64,000 nucleotides of DNA. Origin: Branchinecta lynchi. Lineage: Eukaryota; Arthropoda; Branchiopoda; Anostraca; Branchinectidae. A model generated the notes under the pieces. It did not search any database, was not told the DNA's origin, and was given only the letters and a program-made list of their open reading frames with translations. Positions within the stretch are counted from its first letter, which is position 1; the number at the start of each line of letters is the position of its first letter. Shown here piece by piece: positions 47,399 to 59,289 of the stretch. The DNA is taken from assembly GCA_023053575.1 (NCBI GenBank), contig JAKZAP010000058.1, positions 186,001-250,000 on the forward strand, given 5' to 3'. Made by a program: the position numbers and the translations under genes.

Positions 47399-50300
47399 AT
47401 GGATATCACCCACCCATCAATCAATTGGAACGCTGACAACCTTGATTCAGAATGGACTGCATTTGAAAGCCATGCAAAGCTCATGTGCCAAGGCCCCCTT
47501 GCTGACAAGTCTGAGAAAGTAGCGTGTGCCTACCTCCTAATCTGGTTTGGTGCACAGGGCAGAGAGATCTTCAGCACTTTTGAGCTTGCGGATGAAGAAA
47601 AGGACAAAATCAAGATCTACTTAAAGAAGTTCAGAGACTATTCAGCCCCCAAAAAGAATCAAGTGTTCTCCCGCTATGTTTTTCAGAAACGTGACCAGAA
47701 CGATGCAGAAAGCGATGACAAATATATAACAGAGCTTAAGATTCTAGTTAAACCATGCGGATACACCAGTGAAAGTGAGATGGTAAGAGACAAGATAGTT
47801 TGCAGAGTCAGAAATCCCAAACTACGTGAAAAACTATTAGCCACTGGTGACAGCCTTACTCTGGCCCAAGCTGTCACGATATGCCGAGCTCATGAGTCAA
47901 CCCAAGAACAGCTGAAAACCTTCGAACAAAAGGAAATAAAACAAGAAGTGGATGTCATTGCAAAGAATCGTTCCAGCTTCTCACAAAAAAAGACAGAGTG
48001 CTACTTTTGTGGTGGAAACTATTCGCCCCAGCATGTGTGCCCAGCAAAAGGAAAAACGTGTGCCAAGTTCAAAAGACAGAACCATTTTGCCAAAGTCTGC
48101 AAAAGTAAGGCAGTAAACACGGTTGGAAATGAGGCCACATATACTCCAGCATCCACCAATGATATGAACAACCAGGAAGAGACAGAGGTGTTCCTGTATG
48201 CCATCAACAAGGACTCCAGCAGGGATGAAATCTTTGCTGAAATTTCTGTCTGTGGACAGATCCACATTGACTTCAAGATCGACACAGGTGCTCAGGTCAA
48301 CATCATACCTTCTCAACACCTGAATAAGCTGTCGCCAAAACCAGAGTTACTGAAAGCCACACAGCGCCTCACCAGCTATAGTGGATCGACAATACCTTAT
48401 CTTGGAGTCTGCAACATCCCTTGTCGTTACAAAAACGGACCTACACAGTCACTCACCTTTTATGTGGTTGACGCACCAATAATCGGGTTCCAAGCAAGCA
48501 AAGATATGAATCTGATCAAGCTTGTTCTGAGCATTGAACAGTCATCGGTAACCGAATATTGTGAAGTATTCAAGGGTATAGGCAAACTTGAAACAGAGTG
48601 TGAAATACACTTAAAGGACAATGCAACACCCACAGTACATCCAGCTAGGAAAGTACCACTAGCCTTAAAACAGAAGCTCAAGGCAGAGCTGGGACGTCTA
48701 GAAAGTCTTGACATGATCGAAAAGGTACTGAGCCAACGGATTGAGTTAATGCCATGGTAATGGTTGAAAAAAAGGATGGTGGTGTAAGACTCTGCATCGA
48801 TCCTGTTTACCTGAACAAGGCGATAAAACGCCCCAACTACCCAGTAGCAACACTCGACGATGCCGTTGCTGAGCTGGATAGAGCAGCAGTATTCAGCAAG
48901 CTTGATGCCCGCTCAGGCTACTGGATACTTCCACTTTCCACACGATCTTCCTACTATACAACCTTCAGCACTATTTACGGAAGATACAGATGGAAGCGAT
49001 ACCCCTTTGGCCTAGTGTCTGCGCAAGACGAGTTCCAGAGGAAAATGGAAGAGGCGTTTGAAGGACTAGAAGGTATTAGAATACTTGTGGATGATATTCT
49101 AGTATATGGGAAAAACAGCACAACCAAAGGCTAGCAGCCGTTCTTAGGAGAGCCAGAGAAAAGGGAATCCGTTTCAACACTGAAAAATGCGAATTCTCCA
49201 AAGACAAGGTCAAATATTTTGGACACATCATCAGCAAAGACGGGATAAAGCCAGATCCAGAAAAGGTCAGGGCTATACAGGCTGCCAAACCCCCAGTCTA
49301 GAGAAGAGCTACAGACACTATTAGGAATGCTCAACTTCCTATCAAAGTACATACCCGACCTATCCTCAAAAAATAAGCCACTGAGAGATCTTACTAAAGC
49401 CTCCAAATTCAGATGGGAATCCGACCACGAATCGAGCATGAAAGAGATCAAGAGCTGCATATCCGAAAATCTAGCTTACTTCGACCATGGATGTAAAGCT
49501 GTCGAACTCAAGGTTGACGCCTCAAAGCATGGACTTGGAGCCGAACTATCCTCACATGGGTAGATTGTAGGGTTTGCATCTAGGTCCCTTAGCAAGACAG
49601 AACAGAACTATTCCCAACTAGAGAAAGAACTGGATGCGATCGTGTTCGGGTGCAAACACTTCCATCACTATATCTATGGGCGCAAAACCATCGTAACAAC
49701 AGATCACCGCCCATTCGAGACCATCCTGTCACGTCCGCTCCATGTTGCACCGCCACGGCTACAGCGAATGATGATTCAAATCCAGCCGTACGACATAGAA
49801 GTACACTATAGCCCTGGGTCAGATATCCCGGTAGCGGATGCTCTCTCTCGACTTCGCTTGCCAGACATCAATACCAAAAGGCAGAACAACATTGAAGTTT
49901 TTGTGCATGCAGTGATGAAATCCCTGCAAGTAAGCGACTCCAAATTAGACGAAATACGCCGCGAGACAGAAAATTACCCCCAACTCGAGGTATCAAGGAA
50001 CTCATGCTCAAAGGATGGCCGTCACACGCCAGTCGTGCCCAACAGAAGCTAATCGGTTCTGGAGTATCAAACACGAACTAGCAATCCACGATGGGCTAGT
50101 CTTAAAAGGTCAAAGAATCGTGATACCGTATCCTCTCAGAACCAACATAATTCACCAGCTTCACTCAGCACACATAGGGATCGACAAAACCAAACAGCGC
50201 GCCAGAATGATTGTGTACTGGCCAGGGATGAATTCAGACATCGAGACCTTCGTCCAAAAATGTGAAACATGCGCAAAATTTGCAGCGAACAATCAAATGG

Positions 50301-50861
50301 AGCCGTTGATTAGCAAACAGCCGCCGTCACTCCCATGGCAACACACCGGCACTGACCTGTTCAAGTGGAACAAAACCTGCTATCTCATTACTGCCAACTA
50401 TTACAGCAGATACTTTGAAATAGACAAATTATCAAGTCAGACATCATCCGCAATCATCAACAAACTGAAAGCCAACTTTGCACGTTTCCGAATCCCTCAT
50501 CTGATAACTTCAGACAACGGCTCACAACTTTTCTCACAAGAGTTCAGAGACTTTGCGCAAGAATGGGAAATTAGTCTGAAAACTTCCAGTCCCATCTATC
50601 CGAGATCAAACGGTCTGGTGGAAAAAATCAGTACAAACCTGCAAAGGGATACTAACCAAAGCAAAGGAAAGTGAAAGCGACCCACATATTGCACTTTTAG
50701 AGTACAGGAAAAGCCCAGTTGACAGCCATGCCTCACGTGCTCAACTCCTCATGAATCGCCAGCTGTGTTCAGTCCTACCATCAACATACAGTCAGCAGAA
50801 ACCAAGAGTCACCCCCCTCCAACTTTCCTACAACACAGATCAAAGGAACAAGAAAGACAGA
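47399..50861 (+). pseudogene. Ty3/gypsy gag-pol, degenerate and 3'-truncated
   Basis: Encodes the replication proteins of an LTR retrotransposon. In order: gag from the ATG at 47399 (the upstream ATG at 47384 is in the primer-binding site); a knuckle region with CYFCGG...C and C..F...NHFAKVC, where the second cysteine of the second knuckle is F; protease with DTGA; RT with LDARSGYW, FGLVSAQDEF and a VDD catalytic core; RNase H with KVDAS, EKELD, TTDHRPFE and VADALSR; integrase with HSAH...CETC and the D, D, E residues (GTDLF, SDNGSQ, NGLVEK). Breaks: frameshift near 48,727 and stop at 48742-48744, frameshift near 49,130, stops at 49299 and 49561, frameshift near 50,010, stop at ~50,672. It ends abruptly in the integrase C-terminal region where a fold-back element begins. 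Not functional. Confidence 0.93.
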
Positions 50862-51680
50862 ATGAGAGCTAGGATACCGGGATTTTCACTGACGTAGAGA
50901 AAATAACATGGGACAAATTTTTACTACCGGAACCCATATATTGAGAGCTAAGGTACCGGTAGCAACAACTATTTGATGAAAATGACCAGCTCACGGACAC
51001 AAATGGCTATGGGCTAGGGTTCCGGTAGTGCAAAAAAAAAAAAATTGAACTCACGTACACATGTCAGTGCAGACTAGGAAACCGGAAATGAATATTTTTA
51101 ACTCACGGAACCCAACTCCTGCGGGCTATGGTTCCGGTAGTGCCAAAATTACAAACTCATGGAAGTTGGATTCCATGAGCTGTACCGGACTCAAAAGTTT
51201 ATATTGACAGGCCTCTGTGAGTTGTAATTTTAGTTTTTGGCACTACCGGAACCCCAGCCCATAGCCATTTGTGCCCGTGAGCTGGTCATTTTCAATCAAA
51301 TAGTTATTTCTACCGGTACCTTAGCTCTCAATATATGAGTTCCGGTAGTAAAAATTTGTCCCATGTTATTTTCTCTAAGTCTCCAGGGTAGACACTACTG
51401 GAACACAAGCTCCAATTTTATAGTTTCCGGTATGAACTACCGGCTTCCTAGCTTCTGAGTACACAATTCCGTGAGACTACCGGACGAGAAGCTGGTGCGA
51501 TGAAGTTGCCGTGAGCTATTTCCACTTACTACCGGAAGGGAAGCCAGCACGTACAAGTTTCCGTTAGTCAATGACGTCAGATCCCGGAATCGCAGCTCAT
51601 ATGGTTTGGTTTCAGTGAGAACTACCGGTTCCGCAGCCCATGGGACATAAAGTACGGCTCCCGGTTCCCTAGACAGTGCC
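50862..51680. mobile_element. Fold-back element, copy lacking its outer left arm
   Basis: Starts inside the left arm (ATGAGAGCTAGGATACCGGG, equivalent to ~52,178 of the full copy) and ends at the intact right terminus CTAGACAGTGCC. Arms of CTACCGGAACC motifs pair around ~51,180. The missing ~320 bp is replaced by the gypsy element. Confidence 0.82.
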
Positions 51681-51847
51681 AGAAAACTAAGCACAAATTT
51701 TCTGGGTAGATTCGTTCATCCTACTGGTTTGGTTCACTCCCTGTAATTTAAATTTTTCTTATTTTTATTTAATTTTATTTTTGGTTCGTCATGGTTTCGA
51801 CGAGTTTGTTTATTAGTAGAGAACATTATAATTGTTAGATAGTAATA
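51681..51847. other. Spacer between fold-back copies
   Basis: T-rich, no feature recognised. Confidence 0.4.
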
Positions 51848-51856
51848 TACAATTAA

Positions 51857-53164
51857 GGCACTGTCTAGGGAACCGGGAGTCGTACTATTTGTCCTACGGG
51901 CTACGGAACCGGTAGTTCTCACGGAAACCAAACCATATGAGCTACGATTCCGGGATCTGACGTCATTAACTAACGGAAACTTGTATCTGCTGGCTCCCGT
52001 TCCGGTAGTAATTGGAAATAGCTCACGGAAACTTCATCGCACCAGCTTCTCGTCCGGTAGCCTCACGGAATTGTGTACTCAGAAGCTAGGGAGCCGGTAG
52101 TTGATACCGGAAACTGTATAATTGGAGCTTCTGTTCCGGTAGTGTCTACGTGGAATATAAAACTCACGGAATAGTTTGGATGAGAGCTAGGATGCCGGGA
52201 TTTTCACGGACTTAGAGAAAATAACATGGGAAAAAATTCACTACCGGAACCCATATATTGAGAGCTAAGGTACCGGCAGAAACTACTATTTGCTTGAAAA
52301 TGACCAGCTCACGGACACAGATGGCTATGGGCTAGGGTTCCGGTAGTGATGAAAAAAAAAATTGAACTCACGTACCCATGTCAGTGCAGACTAAGAAACC
52401 GGAAGCGAATATTTTTAACTAACGGAACCCAACTTCTGCTGGCTGGGGTTCCGGTGGGGCAAAAAAAAAATAAGATCTATAACTGGATTCAGTGAGCTGT
52501 ACCGGACTCAAAGTCCATATTGACACGCGTCCATGAGTTTTTAATTTTAATTTTTGGCACTACCGGAACCGCAGCTCGCAAGAGCTGGGTTCCGTGGGTA
52601 AAAAGTATTCACTTCCGGTTTCCTAGTCTACACTGACATGGGTCCGTGAGTCCTATTTTTTTTTATTTTCGTCACTACCGGAACCCTAGCCCATAGTCAC
52701 CTGTGTCCGTGAGCTGGTCATTTTCAAGCAAATAGTAGTTGCTACCGGTACCTTAGCTCTCAATATCTGGGTTCCGGTAGTGAATTTTTTCCAATGTTAT
52801 TTTCTCTAAGTCCGTGAAAATCCCGGCATCCTAGCTCTCATCCAAACTATTCCGTGAGTTTTATATTCCACGTAGACACTACCGGAACAGAAGCTCCAAT
52901 TATACAGTTTCCGGTATCAACTACCGGCTCCCTAGCTTCTGGGTACACAATTCCGTGAGGCTACCGGACGAGAAGCTGGTGCGATGAAGTTTCCGTGAGC
53001 TATTTCCAATTACTACCGGAACGGGAGCCAGCACGTACAAGTTTCCGTTAGTTAATGACGTCAGATCCCGGAATCGCAGCTCATATGGTTTGATTTCCGT
53101 GAGAACTACCGGTTCCGTAGCCCGTAGGACATAAAGTACGACTCCCGGTTCCCTAGACAGTGCC
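51857..53164. mobile_element. Complete 1.3-kb fold-back (MULE-like) element with 9-bp target duplication
   Basis: The termini GGCACTGTCTAGGGAACCGG and complement open arms that pair over nearly the whole element, with a small asymmetric centre (~52,440-52,580). TACAATTAA flanks it exactly (51848-51856 and 53165-53173). Nine-base duplications and very long inverted repeats point to Mutator-like elements. No coding sequence; arms repeat TTCCGGTAG and CACGGA motifs facing in opposite directions. Confidence 0.9.
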
Positions 53165-53173
53165 TACAATTAA

Positions 53174-53525
53174 GGTATTGGTTTGATGTATTTTAATATA
53201 GATAGATTCAATGAAGATAGTTAAAGAGGATAGTGTTTTAATATAAAACAGAAAAAAAAAAGGGATAAAAAAAGTACACCCTTATAGAGATGGGAGAAAA
53301 AAGAAAGAAATATATCCCATAGAAAAGATGAAGGAATGAGAAATAATATGTGATTTGTTGTATTTTAGAGTTGTAATTTTAGTTTTATGACTCGACATGC
53401 TCACGACAAAGTGCACATTTTGACATATTTGTTTTTATGACGCAGGTATTTGCCGCAGCAACACAACCCCAACCAACCAGCAAGACAAGTGATATACATA
53501 AGACGAAATCAGTGAAAATATTCTA
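53174..53525. other. Flank of the fold-back element
   Basis: A-rich (A runs at 53,250), no recognised feature; may be the upstream part of the gag remnant that follows. Confidence 0.4.
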
Positions 53526-54010
53526 GTGATACCCAAGCAAGTTAGTGAATATAAAGCTTTGCAAGAACGAGTGATACGAACGCATATGACCTTTCGGTCG
53601 AACGCGTCAAACCCCAAACAACAACAACAACATAAGTGGGCAACTCACCTGTATCCTGTGTGGTCTGGTCCGGCGCTGGAAGCCATATCCAGTTCAAGTA
53701 GCGACACTTTTAGAGACTTATGATGCTATTAAAGTGCTTATACTTGAGAAGTATTCCGTTATGCTATGTTTATACTGCTCCGAGCGTATTTTCCGCACAT
53801 ATTTGGGCTTGGAAAATATCTCTAGCAATACGGACGTATTGAGAAATCGGTCCTGTTTGTATATAAATACGTTTGTATTGCTAGAAATCTTTTCAAGCTC
53901 AAATACGTGCGTAAAATACGCTCGGAATTTACACAGTGCGGAAACCCACCATTACAGAGGAGGCGTACCGCAATCAAGTTCCGGAAAGGCAGAAGAGAAG
54001 ATAATAAAGC
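53526..54010 (+). pseudogene. Second Ty3/gypsy gag remnant, interrupted by a hairpin MITE
   Basis: Frame 53526-53723 ends KWATHLYPVWSGPALEAISS; after a frameshift near 53,722 YDAIKVLILEKYSV follows, then a 148-bp hairpin, then TITEEAYRNQVPERQKRR and a stop. The WA..L...L.G.A...(Y)D..K..IL.RY.V.EE.YR..F pattern is the capsid C-terminal region of many gypsy gag proteins. It is a different element from the one at 47.4 kb and is non-functional. Confidence 0.65.
53779..53926. mobile_element. Hairpin MITE inside gag
   Basis: TCCGAGCGTATTTTCCGCAC at the left and the complement of TCCGAGCGTATTTTACGCAC at the right; arms continue through TAGCAATAC. Removal brings the two parts of the gag motif together. 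Confidence 0.7.
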
Positions 54011-55186
54011 GAATTTCAAACTAATTAAACAGGTTTCCTGTTCCGAACGCAAATAATTCGTCAAACTTGGTTATAACTATTAATGATACATCCAGAATAG
54101 AAAGCCACAGTTTCGAATTCACTAAACGGCTTTCCCAATGACTCAATGTTTCTTCCTTGAGTAATGACTGCGATCATGCAGACGTACACCCAGAACAAAA
54201 GAGGTTGTTATCCCCTTGCTAGATCTATTGCGCCGGCACCTGACGCCAAACAGCACAGCAGCCTCGACAGAGTAAAACTACCAATAGATGACACAGCGTC
54301 AGAGCCGCACCGCGCTCAGCAGAGTTTTAGCATCTGTTTGAGGATACATGACTGCCAGGCCAGGCGGAACCGCAAGCTCAGGCGGACACTGGCTATAGGT
54401 ATTGGTGGAAAAGGCGGAGATACGAGGTTTGGCTGTAACGAGCGAAATCGCAAGTTCAGGAGACTACCAGACGGCCAGATCAGAGGAAACCGCACGAGCG
54501 GGTGATTACAAGAGTGTTCTAGACTGGGCGTACCACCGGTTTGGAACCATTGACCTGCATTAACCTGGACCATGCTGCTTTAATACCTCACATTTTTTGG
54601 TACATTCCGCCAGCATTCCACTTGGGCAATGCTGAAAAGGTGAATGATTGATAATTATTCTGAATTTGTAAGAACATACCTTAAAATCAGCTTATAAGTA
54701 CAGTAACTTTCGTAAAGTAAATGAAAAGGCGAATTCTCACCTAAACTGTCATTCTTATCAAAAAGTTGTAATTTCGGTGACGATTCAATTGTAGCGGAAT
54801 TCCGCAAAAGCATGACGTCACGACTGCGTCACTAGAGCCGAGAAGTTAGCAGACGACCAACAGGCAAAAACAAAAATTTCTTACTTTGGCAGAAAATTCA
54901 AATTCGTGAATCGGTCTGACTTCGCTTTAATTCGTTCATCATCGCAAAATGGGAAATAAGACTCCGACTAGATATTCATAAATCATAGAATGGGTACTAC
55001 AAGCATGAATAGTGAGCCACTGATATTACCTCAGAAAAATATCATCGATCATAGTTCGACGGTGCTTCGAAGATCTGAATTTAAGTCTTGAGCAGTATCT
55101 GTTGAAGCATGGTAAGTATAAGCTTGAACATTTTGCAATCAGGTAGAGGTATGCTTATGTGAACGTTTGTTGACAGTCTAGTACAC
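54011..55186. other. Unassigned sequence
   Basis: 54,350-54,500 contains a GGCGGAACCGCAAGCTCAGG type imperfect repeat (related strings at 54,365, 54,440, 54,480) on the plus strand. No gene or family named. Confidence 0.4.
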
Positions 55187-55282
55187 TAGCTCTGACGAGG
55201 ACCCTTGCCAAGAAGGGCGGAAATATCCCCGATGAAGAATCGTAGCTGACATATCCGTTGAAGACATTGTTTGAATAAACAC
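55187..55282 (+). repeat. Penelope-like tail fragment
   Basis: CTGACGAGGACCCTTGCCAA, then GATGAAGAATCGTAGCTGAC and TTGTTTGAATAAA, diverged from the A1 copies. Confidence 0.7.
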
Positions 55283-55460
55283 TAGCCCCTTTTTAGGCAC
55301 GGTGCTCAAACGTCTAGCACCATGCCTGGGTGCTAGATGTTCAAGCACTGTCCAGTCATGCACAAATGCTCAATTTTTGGGCATGGTGCCCGAACGTCTG
55401 GGCATGGTATGTACCCAAGTTGGAGCACCATGCTCTGGAGCATGGGCATGGTACCCCTGT
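55283..55460. repeat. GGGCATGGTGC short repeats
   Basis: Variants of GGGCATGGTGCCCGAACGTC and GAGCACCATGC alternate in both orientations. A related stretch (GGGTATGGTGCTCATATTTG) is at 62,464. Confidence 0.6.
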
Positions 55461-56005
55461 GAAATTTGGATAAACTGAGTCTGGTTACATACCTATATAG
55501 GGCCTTCTCCCTGTCCTAGATCAAAAGATAACTGATTTTACTTTCTATCCAACCTCATTTTCCAATTTACAAAATGTTAGAGCACTTCCAAGATATATAG
55601 AGTTTTTTGGAGGCCACTTCTCTTCTAGTGCGCTTATCCTATCCTTTTCCAGAAAATTGCTGCTAGGTAGCATGGATGAGGCAAGCTTTTCAATCTGTTC
55701 ACTGGAGCAAATATTTTCTTTAGATTGTTTGCCTTTTATTGTATTTATTTTGAGTCATTCTTTTTTTACCTGTTTTTACTCTGACTTTTGACTTTTGGAC
55801 AACATGGAAAAGGATTGAGTAACCTAGTGGCAACTACCTGTAAAAGGATAGGGTAAACCCACTGGGAAAGAAGTTTGAAAAGTGCCTTTTCTAAATAGTC
55901 AAGGGTCTGTGCCTCAGCTTTTTCTTCCTAGCAGCCAACCAGAATATTGGCTCTTGGGGAATAGATAGTGAAAATACATGGAAAATAGATAGGGTGCTGT
56001 CATTC
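55461..56005. other. Unassigned sequence
   Basis: No feature recognised. Confidence 0.4.
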
Positions 56006-56105
56006 TGTTATTATAGCTACTTATTATTAGTCACGATCGTTACAGTTCTTGTTATTATTGCCGTTCCAGAGCCCGCCGTAATAAGTAAATTGGATAAATA
56101 TTCTT
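56006..56105 (-). repeat. Diverged gypsy LTR-like fragment
   Basis: TTAGTCACGATCGTTACAGT and GCCGTTCCAGAGCCCGCCGT resemble the first part of the LTR in minus orientation (GATCGTTACA, CGTTCC...). Confidence 0.45.
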
Positions 56106-56109
56106 TGAG

Positions 56110-56280
56110 CCCAAGCTGACTTTGAAAAAATTTATTCAAACAGTGTTTATAACGGCAGTATAACGGATACTTCAGCTATGATTCTTCATCAGCAATATTT
56201 CAGCCCTTCTTAGCAAGGGTCCTCATCAGGCTGACGCGAATGATGAAGAATCATAGCTGACGTATCCAACATTGTTTGAC
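56110..56280 (-). repeat. Penelope-like tail, inverted, with a short direct piece attached
   Basis: AGCCCAAGCTGACTTTGAAA, TTTATTCAAACAGTGTTTAT and TTCTTAGCAAGGGTCCTCAT on the plus strand, then GATGAAGAATCATAGCTGAC in the opposite sense at 56,242. Confidence 0.65.
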
Positions 56281-56289
56281 TAAGATTAA

Positions 56290-56340
56290 ATCGGCTCCTC
56301 CCGCTTATTATTTTCGTTCCACAACTGTTATGATCGTTGT
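56290..56340 (-). repeat. LTR start fragment beside the right-arm gag
   Basis: CTCCCGCTTATTATTTTCGT followed by TCCACAACTGTTATGATCGT matches the first ~50 bases of the LTR in minus orientation. With the LTR and gag start at 56848-56373 this looks like an internally deleted gypsy copy. Confidence 0.6.
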
Positions 56341-56372
56341 GTCTGTGCTGTTAATATTTTCATTCTAGAGAC

Positions 56373-56657
56373 AAAACATAGCGGGAGAACACTTGATTCT
56401 TTTTGGGGGCTGCATAGTCTCTGAACTTCTTTAAGTAGATCTTGATTTTGTCCTTTTCTTCATCCGCAAGCTCAAAAGTGCTGAAGATCTCTCTGCCCTG
56501 TGCACCAAACCAGATTAGGAGGTAGGCACACGCTACTTTCTCAGACTTGTCAGCAAGGGGGCCTTGGCACATGAGCTTTGCATGGCTTTCAAATGCAGTC
56601 CATTCTGAATCAAGGTTGTCAGCGTTCCAATTGATTGATGGGTGGGTGATATCCATG
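56373..56657 (-). pseudogene. Gypsy gag 5' fragment (right arm)
   Basis: Same 95 N-terminal residues as the left-arm gag with one visible change (S to A at 56413), then lost after 56373. LTR mirror is 56671-56848. Confidence 0.85.
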
Positions 56658-57086
56658 ACTTCTGACACCATGTAGAATTCTTTAATTTATAGTTTATTTA
56701 AAAACCCAAGCACCTAGAACAAAGCACAATATAAGCACAAGCAAGCAAATACAAAGACATAACATAAGCACAGAGAAGCGGGTTAGCACACAATGCTCCA
56801 CCTCCTCCCACTTATTATTTTCGTTCCACGACTGTTACGATCGTTACAATTTACTTATGGTGGTGACGAGCATCATAAGTGATAATAACTAGCAGTCCTG
56901 CAACTATCGGTCCTGCAGCTTGCTTAAACCTGAATACTTCTAGTTACTTTGAAAATGTATTTCAACTTTTCATTCTGTGTAGACTACTTCAGTTAAGCTC
57001 CTTACTCCCATTTTAAAATCGAGAATGGTCTGGTATTGAGCCCAGGATATTTTCTGCATATCTGGATTGTTTGCATTTGTGCAGAA

Positions 57087-57253
57087 CGTTGTAAAAAAAG
57101 TTTGCAGTATTTGCTACTGGGAATAATCTTGTCTCTAAGAAGGTAATCTTATCTCTAATTCGGATCGATCTCATCTCAGTAGCGATGAGATTAATCCCAG
57201 TAGCAAATAGTGCAGTTAACTTTAATCTTTACTTGGAGAAACTTTTCACAGTG
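57087..57253. mobile_element. MITE E (right arm)
   Basis: Mirror of 46802-46968. Confidence 0.72.
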
Positions 57254-57643
57254 TAGCTTCCCGATATACACTAGACTACTGCGAGCAGTTTTGATTCCTT
57301 TCTTCAGTATATTATGCAAATCTAAATGCCAGGTGAATTTAATTGACATTGGCGTTGTTTTCCAATTCTTATTCATTTTAGATAGTAAATTTCATAATAT
57401 CAGGTTTACAGTGACCTCACTTTTGTGCAGAACTGCAGGACTGCAAACTTAATTCGTCTATTTCTGTTCTATTTATTAATTTCTACGTATAAAATATACG
57501 GTCAGCTGCATAAAGAATTGAACCGAAAAGGAATTGGGTTAGAACAGAGCATTTTCGCCGTTGACATGCAGTATCAGTATCCAGATGGTCCCTGGAAGGC
57601 CTTCTTTTCTGGTTTGATAGAAATTGAGAAATATGGTCCAGTA

Positions 57644-58037
57644 CACTGTCAGAAGTTTCATAACAGACAACAGAAAGATGCTCTGTTTCAAAGGACAATG
57701 CGTAACAGACAACACTTCGGATGTTGTCTGTTGTGTTTGAAACTGTTATGCGTAACAGACGTTGCCATCAGGAAGAGCCGAAAAATTGCCAAAAAGCATC
57801 TGCTGAATTTTCCGACATCATGACGACAAACAAAAAAGGTCTGAATGCTTTTTTGACTGTTTTTTTGCTTAGAAGCTTGTTTAGTTAGAAGTTTTCTTCC
57901 TGACAATGCTTGTTCTGCATAACATTTTACGTATAAGATTTTCCAACAAACAGATACATCCCAAGTGTTGTCTGTTACGCACTGTCTGTTGAAACCGCGC
58001 ATCCTTCTGTTGTCTGTTATGAAATTTTCCGATAGCG
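57644..58037. mobile_element. MITE F (right arm)
   Basis: Mirror of 46018-46411. Confidence 0.72.
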
Positions 58038-58228
58038 TAGTAGTTGCGCTTTGGTGTTTTTAAGGGCATTTGGTCCCTTACAGGTTAGGCATTCAAGAGT
58101 GCCGTCTTGTTGTTTTCCTAATGTAATCTTTATTCTCTCTCTCTGTATCACTGTAACCACCCAAGATTTCTTTTCAGTCATTTGTGAATGTGGTAAAGTA
58201 GAACTGTACAAGCTGGATCACATGCTAA

Positions 58229-58309
58229 ATGGAAACAGAAGAACGTGATGCAACGAGGAGGGCCAGCTTCAAGTGCCCGCAATGTCAAAAAACCTTCACA
58301 GACTTGCAG
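58229..58309 (+). CDS. Candidate first coding exon of a small CxxC zinc protein
   Basis: ATG opens 27 codons, METEERDATRRASFKCPQC then QKTFTDLQ, ending at a GTAATG donor in phase 0. An in-frame TAA lies directly upstream, which fixes the start. The CPQCQKTF motif looks like the first half of a zinc-binding module. A possible continuation is the exon at 60252, which begins EELLRCTHC in phase 0; together they would give CxxC-x13-CxxC. I cannot name the family and a chance alignment of splice sites is possible. Lies in the inverted repeat, so it is present twice. Confidence 0.4.
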
Positions 58310-58699
58310 GTAATGAAATACTATAAAACTGGGCCTAGATCTTTGTTAACGACGAAACTACCCTTTAGCAGGTTCATGACTTAGCAACTGTTCGTGTACG
58401 CAGGAGGAACAATTTCGATCCATCCCTCCCGAAAGCGAACGAGCCGCTTTTCTCTCGCCGCTGCACTCAGTTTGTTAAACCTCTTAATAAGTGTAAAATT
58501 CTGGAGGGTTTTCTTGCTGTGATCGAAGACCTATCATACGTTTATAGAGTATCCGGTCCCTCGTCATTCTTTATTCCTCCGGCATTTTGCCATTCATTCC
58601 GTTATTTCATTTAGTGTGTCTGAACATAAAAGGAGTCGGACTCGGTACTCTTTGTTCATTTGATAATAGAGTTTTCAATAAAGCTCCCACAGACAACAG

Positions 58700-58972
58700 T
58701 TGGAGTTGCTAGTATTTATTTCAGTAAACCCCAATAATCTAAACAAAAAATCTAAATCTATGTCAGACTCTCAGTCATCGAACCTCGACTTCAGACGAAA
58801 AGAAGGCCAGACCCAGGGATGGCCTCTAGCGTGGGCTTGTGACCAGGAAGACGGGTATTCCTGGGCATGGGCCCCAGTAGGATGTCCCACCGAAGACCCA
58901 AGAGCTGAAGCACTTCGTCAGCTCTGCATAATGATGATGATGATGATCATGAAATTTTATTTACGCACTTAA
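58700..58972 (+). pseudogene. Possible LINE 3' end with ATG microsatellite (right arm)
   Basis: Mirror of 45083-45355. Preceded by AATAAA (58678-58683). Confidence 0.35.
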
Positions 58973-59106
58973 GAAGAGGAAAATAGTGTATAGACAAATA
59001 AAAGGAACAAATACACTGACCTTTAAATAATGTAGTAAATGCAGTAGATCAAAAAATAAACTTTTAAATAATATTTCTGAAGCAAAAGTATAATTTAGAA
59101 ACGCTA

Positions 59107-59289
59107 TTGAAGCGCCGTGAAAAACTTTCGTTAGTGTTTGGAACTAAAATCTTGCATACACCAGCATTACGTTATATCCTCGCCCCAGATTTTTCAGCGG
59201 GAAGAGTAAGGCCTGAGAGTGGTAGAAGCTTAGAAGTTTTGTTCCCGCCTTCGTCAACCTTTTTAACTCGCATCATTAATTGTAAATAG
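59107..59289 (+). pseudogene. LINE RT C-terminal tail (right arm)
   Basis: Mirror copy of 44766-44948 with the same frame and stop. Confidence 0.6.

Larger units (their letters stand above)
43728..47682 (+). repeat. Left arm of a 3,955-bp inverted repeat
   Basis: Every base p corresponds to 104055-p in the right arm, with equal lengths and hence no net indels. I found substitutions at 43841, 47189 and 47642 only. Contents from left: candidate exon fragment, MITE D, LINE tail, possible LINE 3' end, candidate CxxC exon, MITE F, MITE E, gypsy LTR and the first 284 bases of gag. Confidence 0.95.

Noticed and set aside
53822..54064. 80-codon minus-strand ORF
   Set aside because: Overlaps the hairpin MITE and antisense gag; no supporting signal.
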